Shown here piece after piece: positions 1-9,000 of a stretch of DNA of 64,000 nucleotides. The notes beneath the pieces are model-generated. The model did not search any database. It was not told where the DNA came from and saw only the letters and a program-made list of their open reading frames with translations. Origin of the DNA: CBFIGX01 sp965662265 (GTDB lineage Bacteria > Bacteroidota > Bacteroidia > Flavobacteriales > UBA7430); the NCBI GenBank assembly GCA_965662265.1, contig CBFIGX010000001.1, forward strand, positions 186,001 through 250,000, given 5' to 3'. The position numbers were made by a program, and so were the translations under genes. Position 1 is the stretch's first letter. Each line of letters starts with the position of its first letter.

Positions 1-462
1 AAGGGAGGAGCCGGCAACTTAGTGATTTGCGAAATAGTTAAAATACATATTTCTGAATCCGTGTTGGCAGAAGACCAAAAAATTGATCCACATAAACTAG
101 ATTTAGTAGGTCGAATGGGGGCTAATTGGTATTGCCGTGCTTCTGGAGAATCAATCTTTGAAGTTCAAAAACCAAATTCTGGTATTGGAATAGGTTATGA
201 CAATTTACCAAAAGGCATTAAAAATAGCTTTATTCTATCTGGTAATGATCTTGCTAAACTTGCAAGTATAAAGACACTTCCATCTGTAAATGATGTCGAT
301 AAATTCAAAGAAAATATGGATATTGCACATCTTTTAAATACCTCATCAGATGATGAAGAGGCAAGAGAAGAATTGCATCAATTGGCAAAGGTTTTAATTG
401 AAAAAAACCAGATAGTAGATGCATGGAAAACATTATTAATTGACAAACTAAATCGAATATAA
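1..462 (+). CDS. Flavin reductase family protein, 3' part only
   Basis: The frame is open from base 1, so the start lies left of the window; the GTG at 22 is only an internal valine. The visible part begins with a Gly-rich GGAGN turn followed by a strand with HISESV, then a stretch VGRMGANWYCRA. I recognise this as the C-terminal part of the FMN-binding flavin reductase (flavoredoxin-like) proteins common in Bacteroidota, which reduce or bind flavin in the cytosol. The last 60 residues are an acidic helical tail. The stop is 3 bases before the DUF3127 start, so the two genes are probably co-transcribed. The family call rests on remembered family sequence and not on a complete domain. Confidence 0.75.
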   Translation, partial: KGGAGNLVICEIVKIHISESVLAEDQKIDPHKLDLVGRMGANWYCRASGESIFEVQKPNSGIGIGYDNLPKGIKNSFILSGNDLAKLASIKTLPSVNDVDKFKENMDIAHLLNTSSDDEEAREELHQLAKVLIEKNQIVDAWKTLLIDKLNRI

Positions 463-465
463 AAA

Positions 466-825
466 ATGAGTAATTTATCTGTAGAAGGAAAAGTGAAGCG
501 AATTCACGACGAACAAGTCATTAGTGACCGCTTTAAGAAGAGGGAATTTGTAATTGAAACAGAAGAACAATATCCTCAAGTATTAATGTTTCAACTTGTA
601 CAAGACAAAACCAATTTAATAGATGCCGCTCAAATAGGAGATAAAGTAGAGGTGTTTTTTAATTTGAGAGGTAGAGAATGGCAAAAAGATCCTTCATCTG
701 AGATAAGGGTATTTAACACTTTAGACGCATGGAGAATTCAGAAAGTTGAAGCTGTCCAGACAACAGATATGCCTAGCCCAGAACCTATTGCACCAGCAGA
801 TACAGAAGACGATTTACCATTCTAA
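466..825 (+). CDS. DUF3127 domain protein with SSB-like acidic tail
   Basis: 119 residues. The body (residues 4-95, with KREFVIETEEQYPQ and FNLRGREW) matches the Bacteroidota family DUF3127, a small beta-barrel protein thought to be OB-fold-like. After a Pro-rich linker (PSPEPIAPAD) the protein ends in DTEDDLPF. Bacterial single-stranded DNA-binding proteins end in a very similar tip (DDDIPF type), which recruits partner repair and replication proteins. That likeness is directly visible; a role at single-stranded DNA is my inference. It follows the flavin reductase by 3 bases and is followed by a clear terminator. Confidence 0.85.
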   Translation: MSNLSVEGKVKRIHDEQVISDRFKKREFVIETEEQYPQVLMFQLVQDKTNLIDAAQIGDKVEVFFNLRGREWQKDPSSEIRVFNTLDAWRIQKVEAVQTTDMPSPEPIAPADTEDDLPF

Positions 826-850
826 ACAAAAGAAAATTCATTGATACCTT

Positions 851-883
851 AAACCCTCTTAATACAAGGGGGTTTTTATTTTG
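851..883 (+). terminator. Rho-independent terminator after DUF3127 gene
   Basis: Arms 851-860 and 866-875 pair over 10 bases with one G-U wobble; the loop is AATAC, and a T-rich run follows to 883. It lies 25 bases after the DUF3127 stop. Confidence 0.85.
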
Positions 884-899
884 TACTTAGATAAAACCA

Positions 900-2267
900 A
901 TGAAATTATCCCATATTATAGAAGCTGTATTTAAAAGGCTGATGCCAAGCCCTTTTACTATTGCAATACTTCTGAGTTTATTAAGTATAGCTATAGCGAA
1001 AAGTTATAGTTCTCACAGCCTTATTGATTTATTGTCCTTTTGGGAAAGAGGGATGTGGAACCCACCGTTACTTGTGTTTGCATTTCAAATGATGTTAATG
1101 TTAGTTTTAGGTCATGTTTTGGCATTAACAAGACCGATAAATCTCCTTATTGATAAGGTTTCTATATACTGCAACACAACTGCTAAAGCGGCATCTATAG
1201 TCTGCTTCTTCACGCTGTTAATTAGCTTAATTAACTGGGGTTTAGGTTTAATTTTTGGAGCAATATTTGCTAGAAAAGTAGCCGAAATTTCGAAAAAAAA
1301 TAACTGGGCAATATGCTACCCAATTATTGGTGCCGCAGGTTATTCAGGGTTAATGGTTTGGCATGGTGGTATTTCTGGATCCGCACCTATTAAGGCTGCG
1401 GAATCTGGTCATATCATAGAACTCATGAGAGGCATCGTAAGTCAAAATCAAATACATGATTTACCAAAGCTCATCAGTTTTTCTGAAACTGTATTTTCTC
1501 CTATGAATCTTATTATAACTACTTCTATATTGGTTATACTACCACTCTTCATGTTCTATTTAGGTAAAATAAGTAAGCCATCAGAATTTCAACTTGTGAA
1601 TCGCAAAGAAGAGTCCATTATAACTAGCCCTAAATATGCCGAGAAATTGGATCATTCAAAACTATTTGCTTATTTATTAGGAATAGTAATGCTTGGTATA
1701 GCTTTTTATAAAGCAATTGTTATTCCTGATCGCTTTACCCTAAATTTTATCAACCCTAACTTCATAAACTTTTTATTACTAGCTTTTTGTATTTTATTTC
1801 ACGGGAACTTTTATAAATTTCTAAAGGCTGTTAACCATGCTATAGTAGGTACATCTGGTATCCTGATACAATTTCCAATTTATTTTGGGATTATGTCGCT
1901 CATGAAAGAGTCTGGGATGATAAACCAGTTATCAGATTTCTTTGTATCGATCTCTACGGAACATAGCTTTCCTATTTACACTTTATTTAGTGCTGGGTTA
2001 GTAAATATCTTTGTCCCAAGCGGAGGTGGGCAGTGGGCTATTCAGGGGCCAATAATAATTGAAGCCAGTACTACTATGGGCTTAAATCTCTCTAAAAACA
2101 TTATGGCTTTAGCCTACGGAGACCAGCTTACAAATATGTTACAACCTTTTTGGGCTTTACCTTTACTAGGCATAACAGGATTAAAAGCAAAAGAAATCTT
2201 ACCTTACACTGTAATGCTTATGCTTGTTGGTGCTAGCGTCTTTATTATTGGATTGATGATTTGGTAA
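900..2267 (+). CDS. Short-chain fatty acid transporter family (AtoE/TIGR00366-like)
   Basis: 455 residues of inner-membrane protein with about ten to twelve hydrophobic segments. The regions MPSPFTIAILLSLLS near the start, MVWHGGISGSAPIKAAE in the middle and FVPSGGGQWAIQGP near the end fit the AtoE/TIGR00366 family, whose named member is linked to short-chain fatty acid (acetoacetate/butyrate) uptake in enterobacteria. The substrate here is unproven. No fatty-acid catabolism genes sit next to it. It has its own leader after the upstream terminator, and its end meets the convergent permease gene with a 3-base gap. Confidence 0.85.
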   Translation: MKLSHIIEAVFKRLMPSPFTIAILLSLLSIAIAKSYSSHSLIDLLSFWERGMWNPPLLVFAFQMMLMLVLGHVLALTRPINLLIDKVSIYCNTTAKAASIVCFFTLLISLINWGLGLIFGAIFARKVAEISKKNNWAICYPIIGAAGYSGLMVWHGGISGSAPIKAAESGHIIELMRGIVSQNQIHDLPKLISFSETVFSPMNLIITTSILVILPLFMFYLGKISKPSEFQLVNRKEESIITSPKYAEKLDHSKLFAYLLGIVMLGIAFYKAIVIPDRFTLNFINPNFINFLLLAFCILFHGNFYKFLKAVNHAIVGTSGILIQFPIYFGIMSLMKESGMINQLSDFFVSISTEHSFPIYTLFSAGLVNIFVPSGGGQWAIQGPIIIEASTTMGLNLSKNIMALAYGDQLTNMLQPFWALPLLGITGLKAKEILPYTVMLMLVGASVFIIGLMIW

Positions 2268-2270
2268 CTA

Positions 2271-3314
2271 TTACCTTCGAACATCCCAATAGTCTCTTAA
2301 CATGTTACCAACATACATAAATGACAGTACTAATAACATAATGGCAAGGCCTGGCACAACAGCTAAGTAAGCTTTGTCTAAAATTATATATGAGTAATGA
2401 TCTTTAATCATAGCGCCCCATGACGGCATAGGTGCTTGAACGCCAATGCCTAAGAAGCTCAAACCAGCTTCAATGAGTATAGCGGAAGCAAAATTAGCTG
2501 CAGAAATCACAATAATAGGACTTATAATATTTGGAAGTATATGAAAAAACATAATCCTTAAATCGCTGAAGCCAAGGGCTTTTGTTGCTTGAACATACAC
2601 CATCTTTGACTCACTAATAACCTGACCTCTAACAACTCTTGCCACTTCTACCCACATTGTTAGACCTACAGCTATAAAAACCTGCCAAATTCCTTTCCCA
2701 AGCGCAAGACTAACGGCAATAACCATTAATAAAGTTGGAATAGACCAAACGACATTAATAATCCACATAATAATTTTATCCACGAGTCCTCCGTAATAGG
2801 CAGAATATAAACCTAGAATAATTCCAATGACCAGAGATATAATTACCGAAATGACACCTACAGAAAGTGATATTCTAGTTCCAATTAACAATCGACTTAA
2901 TAAATCTCTTCCATATTTATCAGTACCTAAGTGAAACGTTTTTACATGACTTAATTTACCAGATATTCCTCTATGTAGAGATGTTACGGGTACTTTTTCT
3001 ATAAGTGATTTCCCATAAGGCAGGTAATAACAATAGTTTGAGTGCATATAAGCTGTATCTATGGCAATAGGTTTATAGGATTTCTGCTCGCCATAAAGCA
3101 ATATATTAGGTTCTGAATTTGCCTTAAATTCTTTGTTTAAATAAATAAAATGTATTTGACTTCCAGGATTGAGGAGGCTGAGCTCCAGATGCATTTCATT
3201 AGCATTAGGGCTATTATCAGGAGCAATATAGTAGACGAATATAGCTACCATTAGTGAAATAGCAATATAGATGGCTCCTATAAACCCTGTACCGTATTTA
3301 ATATAGTTTTTCAA
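2271..3314 (-). CDS. ABC transporter permease, OppC/DppC type
   Basis: 347 residues. After TM1 (about 10-30) comes an unusually long periplasmic stretch (30-125), then the OppC/DppC signature LGTDKYGRDLLSR (129-141) and the permease domain. The EAA cytoplasmic loop that docks on the ATPase is at about 242-262 (ATKALGFSDLRIMF...ILPN). Family members import peptides or nickel with an OppB partner, ATPases and a binding protein; none of these is adjacent, so the partners must be elsewhere. The start is a TTG; no in-frame ATG lies upstream near it, and the next ATG is inside TM1. The gene converges on the fatty acid transporter gene. Confidence 0.88.
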   Translation of the reverse strand: MKNYIKYGTGFIGAIYIAISLMVAIFVYYIAPDNSPNANEMHLELSLLNPGSQIHFIYLNKEFKANSEPNILLYGEQKSYKPIAIDTAYMHSNYCYYLPYGKSLIEKVPVTSLHRGISGKLSHVKTFHLGTDKYGRDLLSRLLIGTRISLSVGVISVIISLVIGIILGLYSAYYGGLVDKIIMWIINVVWSIPTLLMVIAVSLALGKGIWQVFIAVGLTMWVEVARVVRGQVISESKMVYVQATKALGFSDLRIMFFHILPNIISPIIVISAANFASAILIEAGLSFLGIGVQAPMPSWGAMIKDHYSYIILDKAYLAVVPGLAIMLLVLSFMYVGNMLRDYWDVRR

Positions 3315-3392
3315 TAAAATAATGTGCGCATTAAAACTACAAAATATTCAATAAGCTACGTATCTTTAATTTTTCAATTTTACATATAATTG

Positions 3393-3944
3393 GTGGCAAA
3401 GGAAAAAATAATATTAGGAATTGACCCCGGTACTAGCATCATGGGTTATGGGTTGATAAAAAAGAGCGGTAATTCTTTTGAACTTATTATGATGGATGTT
3501 TTACTTCTCAAAAAACTTAATGACCCCTACTTAAAACTTCAAAAGATATTTCAAAAAACTTTAGCTATCATAGATCACTATCACCCTGACGAAGTTGCCT
3601 TAGAAGCTCCCTTTTTTGGTAAAAACGTCCAATCAATGCTTAAATTAGGTAGAGCTCAAGGTGTAGCGATGGCTGCAGCGCTTAATCGTGAGATTCCAGT
3701 AACAGAATACGCACCATTAAAAATAAAAAAATCTATTACGGGAAAAGGCTCTGCCTCAAAAGAACAAGTCGCCGGAATGCTTATGCAAATGTTAAACCTA
3801 AAAGAGATGCCTAAATATCTTGATGCTACAGATGGCCTAGCTGCTGCAGTGTGTCATGGTTTGCAAAATACAAATACTAAAACAGGATCTCACTATTCCA
3901 CCTGGGAAAGTTTCGTAAAAAACAATTCTAATAGAGTTAAATAG
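3393..3944 (+). CDS. ruvC: Crossover junction endodeoxyribonuclease RuvC
   Basis: Resolves Holliday junctions in recombinational repair together with RuvAB. The four acidic catalytic residues of the RNase H-like fold are visible: D11 in GIDPGT, E71 in ALEAPF, D144 and D147 in YLDATDG. Length, about 183 residues, is normal. I chose the GTG at 3393, giving MAKEKI..., over the TTG one codon earlier because relatives usually begin this way. A near-consensus -7 box (TATCTTTA, 3361-3368) lies upstream. ruvA and ruvB are not in the window. Confidence 0.96.
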   Translation: MAKEKIILGIDPGTSIMGYGLIKKSGNSFELIMMDVLLLKKLNDPYLKLQKIFQKTLAIIDHYHPDEVALEAPFFGKNVQSMLKLGRAQGVAMAAALNREIPVTEYAPLKIKKSITGKGSASKEQVAGMLMQMLNLKEMPKYLDATDGLAAAVCHGLQNTNTKTGSHYSTWESFVKNNSNRVK

Positions 3945-3952
3945 AAAGATTA

Positions 3953-4351
3953 TTATTTGTGTAATTTTTCACGAATTGTCTCAGCAATAAGCTGAAGCTC
4001 GCTTGGTTTAAATTTTAATTTAGGCCTTGAGAAATTTATATCTTCTACAGATTGCAATGGCAATAAGTGTATATGAGCATGAGGCACTTCTAAACCAATT
4101 ACAGCCACGCCTACTCTTTTGCAAGGAATTGCTTTTTTAATAGCTAAAGAAACATTTTTTGCAAAAGACCAAAGCCCTATATACTCATCATCTGATACAT
4201 CAAAGATGTAATCAACTTCCTTTTTTGGTATAACTAATACATGTCCTTTAGCAAGAGGAAAAACATCTAAAAAAGCTAAATAATTATCATCTTCAGCTAT
4301 TTTATATGATTTGATTTCTCCTGAAACAATTTTTGAAAAAACAGTTGACAT
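3953..4351 (-). CDS. HIT family protein (histidine triad hydrolase)
   Basis: 132 residues with the histidine triad HAHIHLLPL at 91-99 (H91, H93, H95), the nucleotide-binding active site of the HIT superfamily. Family members hydrolyse AMP-lysine, AMP-NH2 or similar adenylates; the physiological substrate is not evident here. The start overlaps the greA stop by one base, so it is the second gene of a greA-HIT operon, an order common in Bacteroidota. It converges on ruvC with an 8-base gap and no terminator between them. Confidence 0.94.
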   Translation of the reverse strand: MSTVFSKIVSGEIKSYKIAEDDNYLAFLDVFPLAKGHVLVIPKKEVDYIFDVSDDEYIGLWSFAKNVSLAIKKAIPCKRVGVAVIGLEVPHAHIHLLPLQSVEDINFSRPKLKFKPSELQLIAETIREKLHK

Positions 4352-4824
4352 TAACGCGAGATTTCAAGAATTTCAAATTTGACTAAGCCGGCAGGAACAT
4401 TAATTTCTGCAATATCGCCTACCTTCTTTCCTAGTAAGCCAGTACCTATAGGTGAACTTACAGAGATTTTTCCAGTCTTAATATCAGCTTCAGACTCTGC
4501 GACTAAAGTAAATATCATCTCTGCATTTGTATTCAGGTTTTTAATCTTAACGATAGACAAGGCGAGTACTTTATCATTATCTAACAATGATTCATCAATT
4601 ACTCTGGCTCCTGCATACATCTTTTCGAGCTTAGCAATTTTCATTTCTAGCATTCCTTGAGCTTCTTTAGCAGCGTCGTATTCAGCATTCTCAGATAAAT
4701 CTCCTTTGTCACGCGCGTCAGCTATTTGCTGAGATATACTTGGCCTCTCAACAAACTTAAGCTGTTCTAACTCTTCTTTAAGTCTTTTTAAGCCCTCTTC
4801 AGTATAGTAAGATATATCGGACAT
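4351..4824 (-). CDS. greA: Transcription elongation factor GreA
   Basis: 157 residues, normal length. The N-terminal antiparallel coiled coil (about 5-75) carries the tip with DLSENAEYDAAKE, whose acidic residues enter the RNA polymerase secondary channel and stimulate cleavage of backtracked RNA. The C-terminal FKBP-like domain (about 80-157) includes SPIGTGLLGKKVGD. It is first in the operon with the HIT gene. The terminator at 4855-4887 belongs to the gene cluster transcribed towards it from the right. Confidence 0.97.
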   Translation of the reverse strand: MSDISYYTEEGLKRLKEELEQLKFVERPSISQQIADARDKGDLSENAEYDAAKEAQGMLEMKIAKLEKMYAGARVIDESLLDNDKVLALSIVKIKNLNTNAEMIFTLVAESEADIKTGKISVSSPIGTGLLGKKVGDIAEINVPAGLVKFEILEISR

Positions 4825-4854
4825 AATAGCTTCGATTTAGATTTATATATAACA

Positions 4855-4887
4855 CACAAAAGAAGACCTAGAAGGTCCTCTTTTGTG
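4855..4887 (-). terminator. Terminator of the TonB receptor/T9SS cargo/PorV operon
   Basis: 14-base arms 4855-4868 and 4874-4887 with a 5-base loop. Read on the minus strand the stem is fully paired with one G-U; on the plus strand it has an A-C mismatch, which argues it works for the minus-strand operon ending at 4923. Confidence 0.75.
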
Positions 4888-4922
4888 GAATAAGTTAAAT
4901 TTTTTAAAAAGTAAAGGTTTTT

Positions 4923-5984
4923 TTACAATGTGATTCGAACACCTATAGATTGAGGTGCATCAAAGTTTTCAGCAGCTCTATAAGAGTAGTCAACTCCGAA
5001 GTTAGTACCGTTTCCAATTGGTATTTCGAAGGTAAAACCAGCATTTAATCCTGTTAATGCAGTTGTTCTATTTAGGTCATCAGTGATGTCGCTTTCATAC
5101 ACATAACCACATCTTAACATGAAGTAGGATTTATAACCAAACTCAGCACCGATACCGTATTGATCTTTTGTAAAAGAATTAGATGTATAGTTCGCTGCTA
5201 AGGTCATTCTGTTATCTTGATTTAGCTGGTAATCATAGCTAGCTCCAATATGAAGTAGAGAAGGTAGTTCAAATGCCTCTGCGCGCAATTCATAAACCAT
5301 TGGGTAACTTTGACCATTAGCATCAGTATTTTCACGAGTTACATCATTACCATCTCCAGAAAATTCCATTTTAGGTCCCACATTTTTCAATGCAATACCG
5401 AATTTAATTTGCCTTTCACTACCCGCAACATACTGAATACCAGCATCCAAAGACACTCCAGAAGCACTTAAATCTGGGATAGACTCAGAAATAACTCTTA
5501 CTGTAGCACCACCAGATATATTGGCTGTGAATTTCTTAGCATAAGAAACACCTATATTTAGGTAAGATGGAGAATATGTAGCACCAGTACCTTGTGGAGA
5601 TTCTGGGGTTGTAATATCAATATCTCCAAATGACATAGACATGACAGACATTGCTAAAACAGCATCATCGGACATCACCTTTGAAAATCCGAATGCATTT
5701 ATATCAATATCAGATAGCCAAGACGTACTAGAGAATATAAACTCCGTGTCCTTTGTATTGGCAATACCTGCAACATTTAAAAATGTCGCTTCTAAGCCTT
5801 GTACAGAAGCCGTATTAATACCACCCCAACCAGAAGATCTAGCCCAAGGATTAATTAGGAGTTCAGATGCTCCGGCTTGTCCGGAACGCTGTTCATTACC
5901 TGCAGATACACTAGTTGAATAAAGTGTCATCAGGCCTGCAAATAGGGCAGGAAACAATTGCTTTGTATATTTGTTCATAACCAT
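4923..5984 (-). CDS. PorV/PorQ family outer-membrane beta-barrel protein
   Basis: About 353 residues. The chosen ATG (5984) gives MVMNKYTKQLF... with a signal peptide ending near SVSA; the longer frame to 6011 would need a TTG. The mature start AGASELLINPWARSSGWGG followed by ATFLNVAGIANT matches the PorV/PorQ (FadL-like barrel) family, in which PorV carries T9SS cargo from the translocon to the attachment complex. Repeated amphipathic strands run to a C-terminal IGVRITL strand, as in outer-membrane barrels. It is the last gene of an operon with a T9SS cargo protein and a TonB-dependent receptor, so it is more likely a dedicated paralogue than the general PorV; that is inference. Confidence 0.85.
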   Translation of the reverse strand: MVMNKYTKQLFPALFAGLMTLYSTSVSAGNEQRSGQAGASELLINPWARSSGWGGINTASVQGLEATFLNVAGIANTKDTEFIFSSTSWLSDIDINAFGFSKVMSDDAVLAMSVMSMSFGDIDITTPESPQGTGATYSPSYLNIGVSYAKKFTANISGGATVRVISESIPDLSASGVSLDAGIQYVAGSERQIKFGIALKNVGPKMEFSGDGNDVTRENTDANGQSYPMVYELRAEAFELPSLLHIGASYDYQLNQDNRMTLAANYTSNSFTKDQYGIGAEFGYKSYFMLRCGYVYESDITDDLNRTTALTGLNAGFTFEIPIGNGTNFGVDYSYRAAENFDAPQSIGVRITL

Positions 5985-6020
5985 AGTCGTATGAATTTTA
6001 GTCTTTAACAATTTATTCTA

Positions 6021-9000
6021 CTAGAAAGATTCTAAATCAACTGGTCGAAGTGCTCCGAACCATTTTAAGATTTTCTGACCTTTTTCTCCAGCATCAACGT
6101 GAATAATGTATATACCTGAAGCGATACTTACATTATCATTATTCTTAAGATCCCAATCCCAACCTTTAACATTGTTCTCAGAATCTAAATTTACTTTTCT
6201 TACTAGCGTACCACCCACATTGTAAATAGATATTGTACATGTACTAGGTAGATTAGTAATTTTTACCTTATTATCAATCTGATCTTTTTCGTAATTATTA
6301 CTACCATAGTATGGGTTAGGAACGATTTTAATTAGATCTAAAGCGGAGCTTGCTGTAGATGCATCATTGAGAACCGCTCCAATTTGAGTAGTATTAAAAG
6401 TCAAATATGGATTTCCGTTATTCGTAGGGTCATTTAGCTCACAATCTGTGTTATCCATCACATAATCATCGTACTCTCTTGCTACACGGATTTTAACTTC
6501 GATGTCTCCATCTAGTAGTGTTGCGTTTTCAGAAAGTAATGGCACAGAAACCCAAGCAGCATTTCTAAATACTTTTTGAGCATTTTGTGATGAAGCCATA
6601 TTAGGCAGATTGGCGTAATTAGGGTGGTTTTCGGGATTATCGCCTGCATAAACCGTCTTCATAACATATATATAGTGTCTACCTCCTAGGTATACATCAT
6701 AAGTATCGTCTGGGTTGGGTGTGAAGCTAGCACCATAGAATCCTTCTGTTGTAGCTGAGGTAGGATTCCAAATCATATCATCACCATTGTTTTCGGGTTG
6801 ATCTGAGGCTTCACCAAACATCATATTTAAACGTGTACCATTTTCAAGATCCAAGGCATAACCAGGGAAGTATGAAAATCCTGTTGGAAGATCAGCTTGT
6901 ACATTCCCATCCTTATCAACCGATGGCGAATCTTTAAGTTGAAGTCTGTCGGTAACATCTCCAGTTTCAATAACTGGAACTCTAGTCCATAAAGATTTGT
7001 CAGATGTAAATACAATATCAACAGATGGTGTTGTGGCTAAAGTAGATTGTGACTGTCCCGATGGGTAAGCCATTGCGTGTGGCGAAACATCTGATTGGGC
7101 TGCAACAAGTCTGTAAGGGGCCCATGAACCATTTAGAAGAGATTCATAAACCTGATCTTCATCTACACCAAGAACATCAGAAGAGTCTGTTCCAGCTCGA
7201 ATCCAGTTGAATGCATCTACAACAAATACAGATGTTCCATCACCGTTAATGAAGGATATTAAATCATCATTGTCGCGTGCATAATTTAACCAAGTTGTAC
7301 GATCAGATTTTATTTCTTCTACGCTTATGAAGCCATTATTTACAGCTTCAGCTCCTCCTGGATTTGCAACATTTTGAATCGTAACAGACAATCCCCATTG
7401 TGGGATGAGCTGCTCGTTCTTAAGCTCAATAGTAGTCTCAGAAAATACGGTATCTCCTGTTGTAATATTAGCTAGGAACCAATTCGCATCGTCATCTTTG
7501 TCATCCATCTTAAAGACAAAATTGTTATTTGCAGGAACCATTAAAGGATCATAAACTTTGATGTTTACAGGTCCGGCATTTACATCGTAGCCAGTTTGTT
7601 CGACACAATAGTCAGATAAAATCTGAGCTCTTGTTTCAGCTGTGAACTCTAAGGCAATACCACCATTTCCTTTTCCTTCAATTCTAGTCATATTAGGAAT
7701 GGTTCCATAATCAGCATTTTGGATAGTTCCATCCGCTTCTGCATAAGTCATGTGAGGAATTGCCGAGTATTGCTTAATATTTTTACGTCCTGCTAAGAAT
7801 GGTTTCTTTTGACCATTGTAGCTAGGCGCATAAATATCATTTGGATCTGGTGCCAAATCTTGTTGGTATTCCAAGTATTCGTTATAGGCATAAGCAATAG
7901 CAGTGAAGTAATACGTCTTGTTATTTACAAGTGTTCTATCTCCTTCAGCAAACTGATCTTGCGTAAAGGAAAAGGAGTGCGTAATACCTTCATTTGCTGC
8001 ATTTATGGTCATGTTTTGAGGCACACTAGCATCTAATTCTTGATCAAAATTGAAATTAATAAGCTGTGCAATAGGTGACTCATTTTCTAAGGTTGTAATA
8101 TTACCATTTGTGCCGCTGCGGAAGTTTTTCACATCACACTGGAATACAAGTCTGGCCTTATCAATTTCATATACATCAGAGGCCGTAACTGTTTCATCTC
8201 TTAATTGAAATATTTGATAGCCTTCAAACAAAAATTCGTTGTTGTAAGGCAATGTTTGCTCCGTGTCATAATAACCAATGATACCTACTTCATCATTTTC
8301 TTGATAAGCTTCCATAAAGTTATTTGAACTCTGAGAATTCGATATCGATATTATTACCTCTTCATCAAGTTCTTGTATTGTTAAGTTTGGAGCATCAGGA
8401 CCATCTAGCACTTCAAAGCAAACATCAAATAATTTCTGAGCTTTGTCATCGGCAAGTTTCATTAGTTCCACAGATGCAAAAGCACCACCTTCCGAAGCTC
8501 TTGCCCATACAACTCCAGTTGTTATGGTATTAACAGCACCAGGTGCTAAAGTAAATTTACCGGCAGACTGAAGGAAACGTCTATCATCTGGAATATTATC
8601 AGCAGTCTGTTCTGTCCAGTTTTGACCAGGGAATGCAGGGTCAGTATCTCCAGGGAACATAAAGTTACATTCTGGATTTGCTGGATCTAAACCATCTCCA
8701 CCATAAGTCATTGGCTGAAAGTTTCTCCACTTACCATCAAGATAGTTATAGAAATCTGATGCTTGGTCGGGGTTACTATCAATATTTCCTTGGGTATTGT
8801 TATAATAAACAAACTTAGACATCATGAGTAATTCACCAGCATTTGTAACGATGGTTGTGTCATTACCTAAAGAGTCAGTAACAGTTTCGTATATAGGATC
8901 GGCAAGCGGTCCACGGAAAAAGTCGACACCAATTGCAGGTGGGTTTATTCCATAACCTGCTGCACCTTCATCATTCTCGTCACCATTATAACAGTATCCT

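Noticed and set aside
22..24. GTG as a start codon for the first gene
   Set aside because: The family sequence continues upstream to base 1 in the same frame; the gene is cut by the window edge.
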